Shown here: positions 17,498 to 26,398 of the stretch, one piece after another
Layout: each line of letters opens with the position of its first letter
How positions within the stretch are numbered: position 1 is the stretch's first letter
DNA from: AP-15 sp963738185
GTDB taxonomy: Bacteria; Pseudomonadota; Alphaproteobacteria; ATCC43930; CGMCC-115725
Assembly (NCBI GenBank): GCA_963738185.1
Contig: CAVTVA010000003.1
Span: 1,674,001 to 1,738,000, forward strand
Direction of reading: 5' to 3'
DNA: 64,000 nt
Notes under the pieces: generated by a model
The model's input: only the letters and a program-made list of their open reading frames with translations
Databases searched by the model: none
What the model was told of the DNA's origin: nothing
Position numbers and translations under genes: made by a program

Positions 17498-18214
17498 GTG
17501 TTCGATGCGATCGTCCACCATATCCTCGCGACCTGGGGATACTACGCGGTTTTCGCATTCGCCGCACTGGAAGGCTTTGGGCTGTTCTTCGTTCCCGGCG
17601 AAACCATGCTGATTGCCGCGTCGATTGCCGCGGCCGGCGTGTTCGCCAAGGGCGCCGCCCATCTGGAAATCGTCTGGGTTCTGGTCTGCGCCGTTTGCGG
17701 CGCGGTGCTCGGCGACAATTTCTCGTTCTGGGTCGGCCAAAAGCTGGGTTTTCCGTTTCTCAACCACTATGGACACTACCTCAAGCTAGACCTGAAAAGA
17801 TTAAAATTTGTTCAATATCTCTATCTGCGATACGGGCGCCCGATCGTCTTTGTCGGTCGCTTTGTCATGCTGCTGCGGGCCTGGGAGTCGTTTCTGGCCG
17901 GGGCCAATGCGATGCCGTGGGCGCAGTTCGCCCCGACCAACGCCGCCGCCATCCTGGTGTGGGCCTGCGTCTGGGGTCTGGGCGCCTATGGGCTCGGCCA
18001 GGCGTCCGAGCGTGTGCTGTGGCCGATCACGATCGCGATCGCGATCGCGATCGGCGTCCTGATGATCGTCGGCTGGATTTATTTTCGCCGGCACGAGGAC
18101 GAGCTCGAGGAGAGGGCCGACAAAGCCCTTCCAGGCCCGTTGCGGGCCCGCCGCCCCGGAGGAAGAGCGGCGGCCGCCGCCAAGGGCATCCCCGCGCCGA
18201 CCAAGGCCGATTGA
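17498..18214 (+). CDS. DedA-family membrane protein
   Basis: Integral membrane protein of 238 aa with the DedA/VTT pattern: reentrant GFGLFFVPGETMLIAAS (about 26-42), GAVLGDNFSFWVGQKLG (about 68-84) and GRFVMLLRAWESFLAG (about 120-135), then two more membrane spans, the last rich in alternating Ile/Ala encoded by a GCGATC run. A basic, Ala/Pro-rich tail follows. DedA proteins act as lipid flippases or support envelope homeostasis. The GTG start has AGGTGA upstream. It is transcribed opposite to the flanking upp and URC4 genes, so it interrupts that set and probably has an unrelated role. Confidence 0.88.
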   Translation: MFDAIVHHILATWGYYAVFAFAALEGFGLFFVPGETMLIAASIAAAGVFAKGAAHLEIVWVLVCAVCGAVLGDNFSFWVGQKLGFPFLNHYGHYLKLDLKRLKFVQYLYLRYGRPIVFVGRFVMLLRAWESFLAGANAMPWAQFAPTNAAAILVWACVWGLGAYGLGQASERVLWPITIAIAIAIGVLMIVGWIYFRRHEDELEERADKALPGPLRARRPGGRAAAAAKGIPAPTKAD

Positions 18215-18285
18215 TTGGAGCGCTCGCCGGCGCCCTCAAAGCGCCCAGCGTGGTCGATCGGAGTTTCACTTCGAAATGAAAGGTT

Positions 18286-18372
18286 GTCATTGCGAGCGGA
18301 CGCGAAGCAATCTCGACGCGCCGGCATCCCTCGGGATCGAGATTGCTTCGTCGCTTCGCTTCTCGCAATGAC
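18286..18372. repeat. GTCATTGCGAG-class palindromic element
   Basis: GTCATTGCGAGCGGACGCGAAG (broken by normal spacing) at the left end pairs with CTTCGCTTCTCGCAATGAC at the right, with GCAATCTCGA/TCGAGATTGC nested inside. It lies between convergent dedA and URC4 and may act as a bidirectional transcript end. Same class as 28525-28616, 48377-48470 and 55356-55444. Confidence 0.85.
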
Positions 18373-18401
18373 CCCAGCATTTTGCCAATTTTGACTGGAC
18401 C

Positions 18402-19610
18402 CTAAAACAAGGTGCCGTCGCTGACGATGTTGAGCGGGGCGCGGCCGTCCGGCCGGCGCTCGAAGGCGATTTCGCGCCCCGCGGCCCAGCTGCCGCCTTC
18501 GAGCACGCAGGCGAGCGGGAATTCCGCCGCCGTCTTGCCGAGCCGCTCGCGCACAAGCGGCGCCAGGCGATCGAGCAGCGCCACAGTCAATGCGCGCCAC
18601 TCGACCACCGGCTCGCTCGACGCATTGAGCGGTTGGGCGAAGAGGCCCGGATCGCGCGGCGCGATGACACCGCAATCGACGAACAGCCCGCCATTCCTAT
18701 ATTCGGCGAGGCCGGTCAGCCCGTCCAGCTGCTCGACCCTGACGCCGCCAGCGATCAGCGGCTCGACCAGCGAATAGGCGAGCCATTGCGAGAGCTTGTG
18801 AAACGGCACCAGCCCATCGCCCGGAATCGCGCGGTGCCGGCCGCAATCGCCGAGCGGCACGCCGCCGAGGCTGACCCGGTGGGGCCAGATCGCGCCCAGC
18901 GCCTCGAGCAGGGTGGAGAGGATTTCGGCGGCCGGGAGCGGCCGGTCGAGCCCCCGCCAGCGGTCATAAAGGTGCCCCGGCCGCGCCGGCGCAGCGAACC
19001 GGGCCGGATCGGCCACACACGCTTTCCCGAGGCGGCGCAGCAGGGCGGCGCGGCCTTCTAGCCCGAGGAGCTCGTTGCCGGGTCCATGCTGAAAGGCGCG
19101 GCCGAGCTTCTCCGCGGTGATCGCCAGCAGCGCCGCGGCGTCGGCGCGCCACGGGTCGCCCGGATCGGCGGAGAACACCCCTTGCTGCATCGCCCGCAGG
19201 CTCGCCACTGCCAGCCCTTCGGAGCGTTGCAGCAGATACCCGGTTTCCGCCTCGCGGTACTGCCACCCCGCCCCGGCGCCGGCGTCGAGCAGCACCGAGA
19301 CAACTGCCAGATCGATGCGAGCCCGAGCGGCCTGCGCGCTGTCGGCGTCGGGCGCCACCAGTGCCGCGCGGTCGATGCCGCCAGTGGAGAAGTGGCGCCA
19401 GCGGCTGTGACAGGGGACGGCGAGATCGGGATAGCGCCGCCGGGTGATCGCCGCCACCCGATCGGCGACCTCGTCGAGGCGGGCGCAGTCGAGGCGAAAA
19501 TGCGGCGTCTCGCCCCGCTTGGCCGCGGCAAAGACAATCTCGCAGCGCTCGCGCACCGCCGCCGCGCTGAGCAGCGCCGTCGGGTCGGCGGTTGCCTCAC
19601 TCGCCGAGCG
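18402..19610 (-). CDS. URC4/DUF1688 uracil catabolism protein
   Basis: About 402 aa from the GTG at 19610, which overlaps the end of URC1 by 14 nt; longer starts would lie deep within URC1. The sequence has the DUF1688 hallmarks RRRYPDLAVPCHSRWRHFSTGG, AGAGWQYREAETG, ARPGHLYDRWRGL, and GDGLVPFHKLSQWLAYSLVEPL. In the yeast Lachancea kluyveri, URC4 is needed for uracil use as nitrogen source, and bacterial homologues sit next to URC1, as here. The chemical step is not settled; ring opening after riboside activation is the usual proposal. The full-length domain suggests a working gene. Confidence 0.88.
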   Translation of the reverse strand, partial: RSASEATADPTALLSAAAVRERCEIVFAAAKRGETPHFRLDCARLDEVADRVAAITRRRYPDLAVPCHSRWRHFSTGGIDRAALVAPDADSAQAARARIDLAVVSVLLDAGAGAGWQYREAETGYLLQRSEGLAVASLRAMQQGVFSADPGDPWRADAAALLAITAEKLGRAFQHGPGNELLGLEGRAALLRRLGKACVADPARFAAPARPGHLYDRWRGLDRPLPAAEILSTLLEALGAIWPHRVSLGGVPLGDCGRHRAIPGDGLVPFHKLSQWLAYSLVEPLIAGGVRVEQLDGLTGLAEYRNGGLFVDCGVIAPRDPGLFAQPLNASSEPVVEWRALTVALLDRLAPLVRERLGKTAAEFPLACVLEGGSWAAGREIAFERRPDGRAPLNIVSDGTLF

Positions 19611-20850
19611 CACGGCCTTTGACGCTGTGCAGCTCCGCGGCGTCCGGGATGCCCGACGGGGCAAAATACCCGGCCGCCTTCTTGGCCTCGATCTCGACTG
19701 TCGCATCGAGCGGGATCAGCCCGTCCGGGATCGCGACCTGCTCGACGACCGCGATCCCCTGCGCTTCGAGTGCTGCTCGCTTGAGGTTCGACATCGACAC
19801 CCAGCGGTCGATGCGGCGGATGCCGAGCCAATGGATCACGTCCGGCATCAATTCCTGAAAGCGCAGATCCTGCACCCCGGCAACGCATTCGGTGCGCTGG
19901 AAATAGGTGTCGGCGCGGTCGCCGCCGGGCTGGCGCTTGCGCGCATTGTACACCAGAAATTTGGTGACCTCGCCGAGCGCGCGCCCCTCCTTGCGGTTGT
20001 ACACAATGACCCCGACCCCGCCCTGCTGCGCAGTCGCCGCGCACACCTCGATCCCGTGCACCAGATAGGGGCGGCAGGTGCAGATATCCGAGCCGAACAC
20101 GTCCGAGCCGTTGCACTCGTCATGGACCCGGCAGGCAATGACCGTTTCTGGCGCGGCGATCCGATCGACGTCGCCAAACAGATAGACCGTGGTCCCGCCG
20201 ATCGGCGGCAGCAGCACTTCGAGGTCGGTCCGCGTGACCAGCTCGGGAAACATGCCGCCGGTTTCCTCGAACAGGCTGCGCCGCAGCTCGCTCTCGGCGA
20301 CGCCAAAGCGCGCGGCCAGCCCCGGCAGATGCCAGACCGGGTCGATCGCGGCCTTGGTGACCCGGATTTCGCCGTTGGCGAGCAGCACGTCGCCGTCGGG
20401 GCGAAGCTTGCCTTGGGCGATCAGCTGGTGAATTTCGGGCATGGCGATGCGGGCGGTGGTGATCGCGATGGTCGGCCGCGCATCAACGCCGGCGCGGATC
20501 GCCGCGGCGAACACCTCGCCGACGAGGTGGCCCCAAGGATCAAGCGAAACGATCTTGGCCGAATCGCCCCAGGCCGGGCGGGGTGTGATCAAGGCGGCGG
20601 GGGCGGTGTCGGTCAAATCGGGGCGGTGATCGCGCGCCAACGCCTTGGTCGCCACCGCCAGCGCGCGGTAAATACCATAGCTTCCGGAATAGGAGCCGAT
20701 CGCGTTGCGCAGCGCCGGCTCGGCCGGGCTCGCCACCACCGGGCCGCGTTCGGCGGGGTCGGCCGCACCCCAACGCAGCCGGATCGCGCCCAGACCGGCG
20801 CTCCCCGGATGCGAGGTGAGCCGGATGTGGCGCGGGATCATGTGCTCCAT
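19597..20850 (-). CDS. URC1, GTP cyclohydrolase II-like uracil catabolism protein
   Basis: Protein of 417 aa. The C-terminal half carries the GTP cyclohydrolase II zinc site C-x2-SDICTC (VHDECNGSDVFGSDICTCRP) and the GVGVIVYNRKEGRALGEVTK block with the catalytic Arg/Glu region. The N-terminal 180 residues are specific to the URC1 subfamily (SYSGSYGIYRALAVA, SLDPWGHLVGEVF), so it is not RibA. Family knowledge links URC1 with URC4 and a uracil phosphoribosyltransferase in uracil degradation; this window has all three. It is first of the two-gene minus-strand unit and overlaps URC4. Confidence 0.9.
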   Translation of the reverse strand: MEHMIPRHIRLTSHPGSAGLGAIRLRWGAADPAERGPVVASPAEPALRNAIGSYSGSYGIYRALAVATKALARDHRPDLTDTAPAALITPRPAWGDSAKIVSLDPWGHLVGEVFAAAIRAGVDARPTIAITTARIAMPEIHQLIAQGKLRPDGDVLLANGEIRVTKAAIDPVWHLPGLAARFGVAESELRRSLFEETGGMFPELVTRTDLEVLLPPIGGTTVYLFGDVDRIAAPETVIACRVHDECNGSDVFGSDICTCRPYLVHGIEVCAATAQQGGVGVIVYNRKEGRALGEVTKFLVYNARKRQPGGDRADTYFQRTECVAGVQDLRFQELMPDVIHWLGIRRIDRWVSMSNLKRAALEAQGIAVVEQVAIPDGLIPLDATVEIEAKKAAGYFAPSGIPDAAELHSVKGRALGE

Positions 20851-21033
20851 GTTGCTTGCTTTCCGCCGGGCCGCAGCCGAAGCGGTTTAACGTAGGCGCC
20901 GGAGCCGCTGATCGCAACTCGGCGCAACGCAACGCAGCGGAAATGCGCGCCCGCGGAAACCCGCAATTGAACTGCCGGGCTCTCTCGGCGTTCTATGGGA
21001 ACTGTGCCTGCAAAAATCACGAAGGAAGTCGAG

Positions 21034-21399
21034 ATGAAATCGATGCTGTTGCCGGCCGCCTTCGCGCTCGCGCTCGCCGCCGGCTCGACCATGACGCCGC
21101 CCGCTCAAGCCAAGGGCTGCATAAAGGGTGCGGTCGTCGGCGGGGTTGCCGGGCACTTTGCCCATCACCACACCGTGCTCGGCGCTGTGGGCGGCTGCGT
21201 CGTCGGCCACCATCTGGCCACCAAGCATGCGCGGCGAGGAACGGGAGCAGCAACAACAACAGCAACAGCAGGAGGGATCGAGCGGCTACGGGCACACGAG
21301 TTCCTACAGCGGCCATTGACCGCGAGCCCTTTCACGCAGCTCCATTACGGTGACTTGATCGGCAAGAACGGATTCTGGAAACGGACGGGGTGGTATTAA
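21034..21399 (+). CDS. Small exported glycine-zipper protein, probably frameshifted
   Basis: Starts at the ATG at 21034 with AAGGAAG upstream. A signal peptide (about 1-27, ending AQA) precedes KGCIKGAVVGGVAGHFAHHH and VLGAVGGCVVGHHLATKHAR, a glycine-zipper-like pair of hydrophobic hairpins common in small rhizobial envelope proteins. After residue 68 this frame turns into Thr/Ala-rich sequence of low quality, while the +1 frame gives EREQQQQQQQQEGSSGYGHT and a stop at 21319, a much more natural hydrophilic tail. One extra base near 21238 would explain this. Function unknown. Confidence 0.65.
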   Translation: MKSMLLPAAFALALAAGSTMTPPAQAKGCIKGAVVGGVAGHFAHHHTVLGAVGGCVVGHHLATKHARRGTGAATTTATAGGIERLRAHEFLQRPLTASPFTQLHYGDLIGKNGFWKRTGWY

Positions 21400-21435
21400 G
21401 CTGGGCGTCGCAGACCGCCGTCAGGGCGCCCAGCC

Positions 21436-22362
21436 ATGGACCCGCGCAAATTCCAGGACCCGTTAGAGACCGCCAGCGGCGAGAAGCGCGCGCAGGTCGC
21501 GCTCAGCGCGCTGGAGACGCTGTGGTTTAACACCGGCACTTTGTGCAACCTGACCTGCGGGCATTGCTATATCGAATCATCGCCAAAGAACGATCGGCTG
21601 GCCTATCTGACTGTGGCGGAAGTCGCCGGATATCTCGACGAAATCGAGCGCGCCGGCCTGCCGACCGCGCTGATCGGCTTTACCGGCGGCGAGCCGTTTA
21701 TGAACCCCGATCTGCCGGCGATGCTCGACGACGCGCTGTCCCGCGGCTTTCGCGCCCTGGTCTTGACCAACGCGATGAAGCCGATGGCCAAATGCCGCGC
21801 CGCGCTGCTCGGGCTGCGGGACCGCTATGGCGACCGGCTGACGATCCGCGTCTCGATCGACCATTATGGGCGCCCGGTCCATGAGCGGGAGCGCGGGCGC
21901 CGCAGCTGGCAGCCGACCATCGACGGGATGTTGTGGCTCGCGCGCAACGGTTTTGCGTTGCATGTGGCGAGCCGGCGGCTGTCGGGCGAATCGGAAGCAG
22001 AGATCCGTGCCGGCTTTGCCCGGCTGTTCGCCCGCCTCGGCGTCACGATCGACGCCAATGACCCGGTGCGGCTGACGGTGTTTCCCGAGATGGACGCCGC
22101 CGCCGAGGTCCCCGAGATCACCGAAGCGTGCTGGGGCATCCTCGGCAAATCGCCGCAGAGCGTTATGTGCGCGACCGCGCGCATGGTCGTCAAACGCAAG
22201 GGTGCGGCGCGCCCGGCGGTGCTGGCCTGCACCTTGATCCCCTATGACGAACGCTTCGAGCTCGGCCCGACCTTGGCCGAGGCGAGCCGCCCAGTCCCGC
22301 TCAACCATCCGCACTGCGCCAAATTCTGCGTGCTCGGCGGCGGCGCCTGCAGCCGCGGCTGA
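21436..22362 (+). CDS. Radical SAM protein
   Basis: Protein of 308 aa with the [4Fe-4S]/SAM motif CNLTCGHC (Cys37, Cys41, Cys44), GFTGGEPFMNPD (GGEP at 83-86) and the SIDHYG strand. Several extra cysteines near the C-terminus (CATARM, LACTLIP, HCAKFCVLGGGAC) suggest a second metal cluster or a SPASM-like arrangement of reduced size. The closest recall is the heme D1/PQQ-maturation-like group, but no precursor peptide or partner gene is adjacent, so substrate is unknown. It follows the glycine-zipper gene by 36 nt on the same strand. Confidence 0.85.
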   Translation: MDPRKFQDPLETASGEKRAQVALSALETLWFNTGTLCNLTCGHCYIESSPKNDRLAYLTVAEVAGYLDEIERAGLPTALIGFTGGEPFMNPDLPAMLDDALSRGFRALVLTNAMKPMAKCRAALLGLRDRYGDRLTIRVSIDHYGRPVHERERGRRSWQPTIDGMLWLARNGFALHVASRRLSGESEAEIRAGFARLFARLGVTIDANDPVRLTVFPEMDAAAEVPEITEACWGILGKSPQSVMCATARMVVKRKGAARPAVLACTLIPYDERFELGPTLAEASRPVPLNHPHCAKFCVLGGGACSRG

Positions 22363-22395
22363 GGTTCTGCGGCACACGGACGGCCACCGATCGCT

Positions 22396-23052
22396 TCACA
22401 TGATCCAGCCCGATCCGCTCAGGCTCAGGGCCGCCGTTTGCTGGATGACCTCGGTCGAGCCCTCCCAGATCATGCGCAGCGCTACAAAGGTGACGATGCC
22501 GAGCCCGACCCACGAAATCCAGAAATGGCGCTCGAGCAGGCGCGCGATGTAGTTTGAGGCGACCCCCATCAGCGCGACCGATAGGATCAGCCCAAACCCC
22601 AGCACCCAAAAATGGGCGCGGGCCGTTCCGGCCACCGCGAGCACGTTGTCGAGCGACATCGACACGTCGGCGAGCACGATCCGCACCAGCGCCTGCCGCG
22701 CGCCGTTGTGCCGGGCCGGGCCCCGGCATTTCTCGACCTCTGCCCCCGCCGCGGGCCGCCCGCGTCGGCGCGTCTCGCGCAGTTCGCGGTACATCTTCCA
22801 CGAAACCCACAGCAGCAGCACGCCGCCGGCCAGGGTCAGCCCGATGATCTCGAGGAGCTCAGCGGCAAAATACGCGAACAGGATGCGCAGCGCAGTGGCG
22901 ATCGCGATGCCGAGCACGATCACCCGCCGGCGCTGCTCGGCCCCGAGGCTCGCGGCGGCCATGCCGACGACGATGGCGTTGTCGCCAGCGAGCACAACGT
23001 CGATGATCACGACCGACAGCAGCGCGCCGAGTTGATTGACGCTGATCAGCAC
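22396..23052 (-). CDS. TerC family membrane protein
   Basis: Integral membrane protein of 218 aa with the paired TerC motifs: IIDVVLAGDNAIVVGMA in the first span and IVLADVSMSLDNVLAVAG in the fifth; the Asp/Asn residues in both are thought to bind a metal ion. About seven membrane segments are visible with a basic cytoplasmic loop (about 95-120). This size and motif pair fit the YjbE/YkoY branch, implicated in manganese export or metalloprotein metal loading. GTG start. The divergent MFS gene begins 45 nt away. Confidence 0.9.
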   Translation of the reverse strand: MLISVNQLGALLSVVIIDVVLAGDNAIVVGMAAASLGAEQRRRVIVLGIAIATALRILFAYFAAELLEIIGLTLAGGVLLLWVSWKMYRELRETRRRGRPAAGAEVEKCRGPARHNGARQALVRIVLADVSMSLDNVLAVAGTARAHFWVLGFGLILSVALMGVASNYIARLLERHFWISWVGLGIVTFVALRMIWEGSTEVIQQTAALSLSGSGWIM

Positions 23053-23097
23053 CCTGGCGAGATAAGCACGAACCCAGCCAACATCGAGAGCCGCCCG

Positions 23098-24261
23098 ATG
23101 CCGAGACCTGGCGTTTCGCGCCCGGCGGCGCGCCTGTCCGCCTTTTACGCCGCGGCGTTTTTGGTGACCGGGGCACAGCTGCCGTTCTGGCCGGTTTGGC
23201 TCGCAGCGCGCGGTCTCGGCGCGAGAGAGATCGGCACCCTATTTGCCGCGGCGATCTGGGTGAAGGTGATCGCGACGCCGGCGATCGGCGGGCTCGCCGA
23301 CCGCCTCGGGCGGCGGCGGACGATGGTTGTGCTCGCCATGACGGCGCTGGCCGCCTATGTCGGATTGTGGCCCGCCGGCGGGTTCTGGCCGCTGCTGCTG
23401 CTCAATCTTGTCGCGCTGACCGCGCAGGGGGCGCTGATGCCGCTCGGCGACACGGTCACTTTGGCGCTTGCCCGCACCCGCGGGCTCGATTACGGCCGGG
23501 TCAGGGCATGGGGCTCGGTCAGCTTTATCTTGGCCTCGCTCGCCGCCGGCGCCGTCCTCGCCCACACATCCGGCGAGCGGGTCCTGCCGCTGGTGCTTGG
23601 GGCGTCGGCGCTGCTGGCGATCGCGTGCTGCGGGGTTCCGCCCGGCGATGACCCCGGCCGGCGACCAACCCGGGTGATGGCGCGCCGCCCGGGAATACGC
23701 GTGTTTGCCGGCGACCCTCGGTTCTGGGGTTTTGTCGCCACCGCCTCGGCGCTGCAGGCCAGCCATCAGCTCTATTACGGCTTCGGCTCACTTTACTGGC
23801 GCTCGCTCGGCTTGTCCGACACGACGATCGGCTGGCTCTGGGCCGAGGGGGTGGCGGCCGAGATCCTGCTGTTCTGGCAGGGCCGTCACCTGCTCCGGCG
23901 CTTATGCCCGACCGGATTATTGGCGCTCGGCGGTGTTGCCGGGGTGGTCCGCTGGAGCCTTGCCGGGCTCGTCGTCTCGCTGCCGGCGATCGCAGCACTG
24001 CAGCTGCTGCATGCCCTGACCTTTGGCGCGAGCTATCTCGGCGCGATGCATTATCTGTCGCGCACGGTCCCGCCGGCGGCCGCGGCCAGCGCGCAGACGA
24101 TTTTTGCCGCGGCATCGTCGGGCATCGGCGGCGGCCTCGTCATGATCGCGGCGGGCACGCTTTATGCCGATTGGGGCGGGCATGCCTATTTGTGCATGGC
24201 GGTGCTGTCAGCCGCCGGCCTCCTCGGCGCCCTGCGGCTGCGGCGCGCGGCCCGGGCTTAG
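23098..24261 (+). CDS. MFS transporter (MFS_1-like, HcaT/LacY-related)
   Basis: A 387-aa protein with about twelve membrane spans. The first loop motif GGLADRLGRRRTMVV and the GRVRAWGSVSFILAS helix are typical of the MFS_1-like group that includes the 3-phenylpropionate transporter HcaT. I use the ATG at 23098 because the longer frame upstream lacks membrane character and crosses the divergent terC gene. The substrate cannot be told from sequence. Confidence 0.88.
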   Translation: MPRPGVSRPAARLSAFYAAAFLVTGAQLPFWPVWLAARGLGAREIGTLFAAAIWVKVIATPAIGGLADRLGRRRTMVVLAMTALAAYVGLWPAGGFWPLLLLNLVALTAQGALMPLGDTVTLALARTRGLDYGRVRAWGSVSFILASLAAGAVLAHTSGERVLPLVLGASALLAIACCGVPPGDDPGRRPTRVMARRPGIRVFAGDPRFWGFVATASALQASHQLYYGFGSLYWRSLGLSDTTIGWLWAEGVAAEILLFWQGRHLLRRLCPTGLLALGGVAGVVRWSLAGLVVSLPAIAALQLLHALTFGASYLGAMHYLSRTVPPAAAASAQTIFAAASSGIGGGLVMIAAGTLYADWGGHAYLCMAVLSAAGLLGALRLRRAARA

Positions 24262-24287
24262 GCTTGCCGCGATCGGGCTGCGTCGCC

Positions 24288-24746
24288 TCACCTGACGCAT
24301 CGCGGCAGGGTTTCCGTCGGGCTCGCCGCCAGCGCGACGGCATAATTGTGCAGCCCTTGGGGGTTGAGGGTGCTCGCCGCCTTCAGCAAATTAGCCGCCT
24401 TCTGACACAACACGACGGTTGGCGTAGCACCTTCGCTCAACGAGATCTGGTTGGCGAGGCTGGTGTTCCAGGCGTCGAACTCGCTCTGGGCATTGCGCGC
24501 GCCCTCGCGCCGGAAATGGGCGATCATGATCCGCTGGTAGCGCATGATCGCATCCTTGTTGCGAGCCCGGAACTCGCCATAGACAGTATCTCGACAGGCC
24601 GAGCTGATGACCATCAGGTTGGTCTGGAAGCGGATCGCCTGCTCCGCCTCCAGATCCGCCGGCGAGTAGCAGTGCCGGTCGGCAGCCGAGGCACCTTGAA
24701 CCGACGCGGCGGCAAAAATTGCCGCGGCCAGGACGGCCTTTCTCAT
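24288..24746 (-). CDS. Small exported protein of unknown function
   Basis: A 152-aa protein with a clear signal peptide (about 1-22, ending GASAA-DR). The mature part is mainly helical with four cysteines (RHCYSP, SSACRDT, VLCQKA, PRCVR) that could form two disulfides in the periplasm. I recall similar small proteins in rhizobial genomes, but none with a known role. It ends 27 nt from the convergent MFS gene. Confidence 0.78.
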   Translation of the reverse strand: MRKAVLAAAIFAAASVQGASAADRHCYSPADLEAEQAIRFQTNLMVISSACRDTVYGEFRARNKDAIMRYQRIMIAHFRREGARNAQSEFDAWNTSLANQISLSEGATPTVVLCQKAANLLKAASTLNPQGLHNYAVALAASPTETLPRCVR

Positions 24747-25012
24747 CGCAATCCCCCAATTATCCCCTGCGAGAGCGGCAGCATACGCAGCCTGCGAGCA
24801 TGTTCAAGAGAAACCATTCGCGTTGCTGTATCGCCGCCCAGCGATCCGCAGCAAAAGCTATATGAATCCGCACAATGCAGCGCGGCTTTGCCAACCACCA
24901 ATTGATCAACCTGCAACGGCCACTCGTAAAATCCCGCCGGCATTCGAATCGCTAAGTCCCGACCAAGCTTTAGTTGGTAAGCTGGGGCGCGTCGGGAGAG
25001 GGGAGGGTCAGG

Positions 25013-25756
25013 ATGGCGGAGCCGCCGATCATCGCGTTATGCACCGATTTTGGGCTCGCCGGGCCGTATACCGGCCAGGTTAAGACGGTGCTCCACCGGA
25101 TGGCGCCCGGCGTTGCGGTCATCGACCTGTTTGCCGACCTGCCGGCCGCGGACCCCAAACCGGCCGCTTATCTCTTGGCCGCCTATGGGCCGTGGTTCCC
25201 GCCCGGGACCGTGCTGCTCGCGGTCGTCGATCCCGGCGTCGGCAGCGCCCGCGCCGCCGTCGTGGTCGAGGCGGACGGGCGCTTTTATGTCGGCCCCGAC
25301 AATGGCTTGTTCGAGCTGGTGCTGCGCCGCGCCGGTTATGCCCGCGCCTCGGAGATCCTGTGGCGCCCGGCGCCGCTGTCGGCGAGCTTTCACGGGCGGG
25401 ACCTGTTTGCCCCGGTGGCGGCGCACCTGGCCGGCGGCGGGCTGCCGGAGGGGGCCTTGCGCCAGGCCCCGGTCCGCCGCTTTGCGGACTGGCCGGACGA
25501 TTTGCTCGAGATCGTCTATATCGACGGCTACGGCAACGCCATGACCGGGCTGCGCGCGGCGGCGCTGCCGGCCGAGGCGACGCTCGACGCCGGCGGCCAC
25601 CTTTTGGCGCGCGCCCGGACGTTTTCCGATGTGCCGGCGGGTGCGGCCTTCTGGTATGAGAATTCGAACGGCCTCGCCGAGATCGCGGTCAATGCCGGCC
25701 GGGCCGCGAGCGCGCTCGGCCTCGGGGTCGGAACCCCGGTCGCGGTCATGCCCTGA
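25013..25756 (+). CDS. SAM hydroxide adenosyltransferase (DUF62 family)
   Basis: Hydrolyses S-adenosylmethionine to adenosine and methionine using water-derived hydroxide. The 247-aa product has all expected blocks: LCTDFGLAGPYTGQVK, AVVDPGVGSARAAVV, GPDNGLFELV, SFHGRDLFAPVAAHLA, YIDGYGNAMT and WYENSNGLAEIAVNAG, corresponding to the SAM-binding residues of the fluorinase-related family; it lacks the extra loop of true fluorinases. The ATG at 25013 follows a GGGGAGGGTCAGG ribosome site; 13 upstream codons are open but unlikely. No pathway partners adjoin it. Confidence 0.92.
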   Translation: MAEPPIIALCTDFGLAGPYTGQVKTVLHRMAPGVAVIDLFADLPAADPKPAAYLLAAYGPWFPPGTVLLAVVDPGVGSARAAVVVEADGRFYVGPDNGLFELVLRRAGYARASEILWRPAPLSASFHGRDLFAPVAAHLAGGGLPEGALRQAPVRRFADWPDDLLEIVYIDGYGNAMTGLRAAALPAEATLDAGGHLLARARTFSDVPAGAAFWYENSNGLAEIAVNAGRAASALGLGVGTPVAVMP

Positions 25757-25786
25757 TCGGCGGCCGGCAACGCCCCGGACCCGCCG

Positions 25787-26398
25787 TCACGATGGCGGGC
25801 TCGCGACATTGACCCCCGAGGGGATTCGCGGCCGGCGCCGCCGCTGCAGACGATGCACGAGCCCGATCCCCCAGGCGACGATCACAAACGCGCCGAGCGT
25901 CGCGAGGCTGAGCGAGCGGCCGAGGTCGCCCAACACCGCGCGAAACGCATGGCCGAGAAAATAGCCGACCGCGACAAAGCCCGCCGCCCACAGCGCCGCC
26001 GCGAAAAAGTTAAGCGACAGGAAACGCCGGCTGCGAACCGCACTCATCCCCATCGCAAAAGACGAGAAGTTGCGCACCCCATAGATAAAGCGAAACGACA
26101 GGATGAAGCCGGTATTGTAGCGTTCAAGCCAGCGCAGCGCCGAATCGACGCCAGGGCGCCAGCGCGGGAACCGGCCGAGCAATCTCGATCCGAAATGACG
26201 GCCGATCCAAAACCAGCTCTGATCGCCGACAAAGCTGCCGAGGCCGGTCGCCACCAGCACCAGAAACGGGTCGAGCAAGCCCTGCGCCGCGGCAAACCCG
26301 GCAAAAACCACGATGGTTTCGCCTTCAAAAAAAGTCCAAACGAACGCGATCAGATAAAACCAGGAGCCGTGCTCAGCTATGAGCCGATTGATCTCCAT
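25787..26398 (-). CDS. DedA-family membrane protein (second copy)
   Basis: A 203-aa protein from the ATG at 26398 (MEINRLIAEHG...). It shows FEGETIVVFAGFAAAQG, GSFVGDQSWFWIGRHFG and SFRFIYGVRNFSSFAMGMS, the standard VTT/DedA blocks, plus two C-terminal spans and a basic tail. It differs clearly from the DedA protein at 17498 (GETIV in place of GETML, RFIYG in place of RFVML), so the two are distant paralogues. The convergent SAM-enzyme gene ends 30 nt away. Confidence 0.9.
   Translation of the reverse strand: MEINRLIAEHGSWFYLIAFVWTFFEGETIVVFAGFAAAQGLLDPFLVLVATGLGSFVGDQSWFWIGRHFGSRLLGRFPRWRPGVDSALRWLERYNTGFILSFRFIYGVRNFSSFAMGMSAVRSRRFLSLNFFAAALWAAGFVAVGYFLGHAFRAVLGDLGRSLSLATLGAFVIVAWGIGLVHRLQRRRRPRIPSGVNVASPPS

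Noticed and set aside
18005..18060. GCGATC run as a possible satellite or regulatory repeat
   Set aside because: It encodes an Ile/Ala membrane helix of the DedA protein, so coding constraint explains it.
18402..20116. Other minus-strand frames across URC4/URC1 (for example 19058-20116)
   Set aside because: Arg/Pro/Ala-rich frames with no family pattern, overlapping well-supported genes.
22612..24261. 549-aa version of the MFS transporter
   Set aside because: The first 162 codons lie antisense to terC and lack membrane character; the ATG at 23098 gives a normal transporter.
25013..25756. Fluorinase or chlorinase
   Set aside because: Length and blocks match the hydroxide adenosyltransferase branch and the halogenase-specific extra loop is missing.
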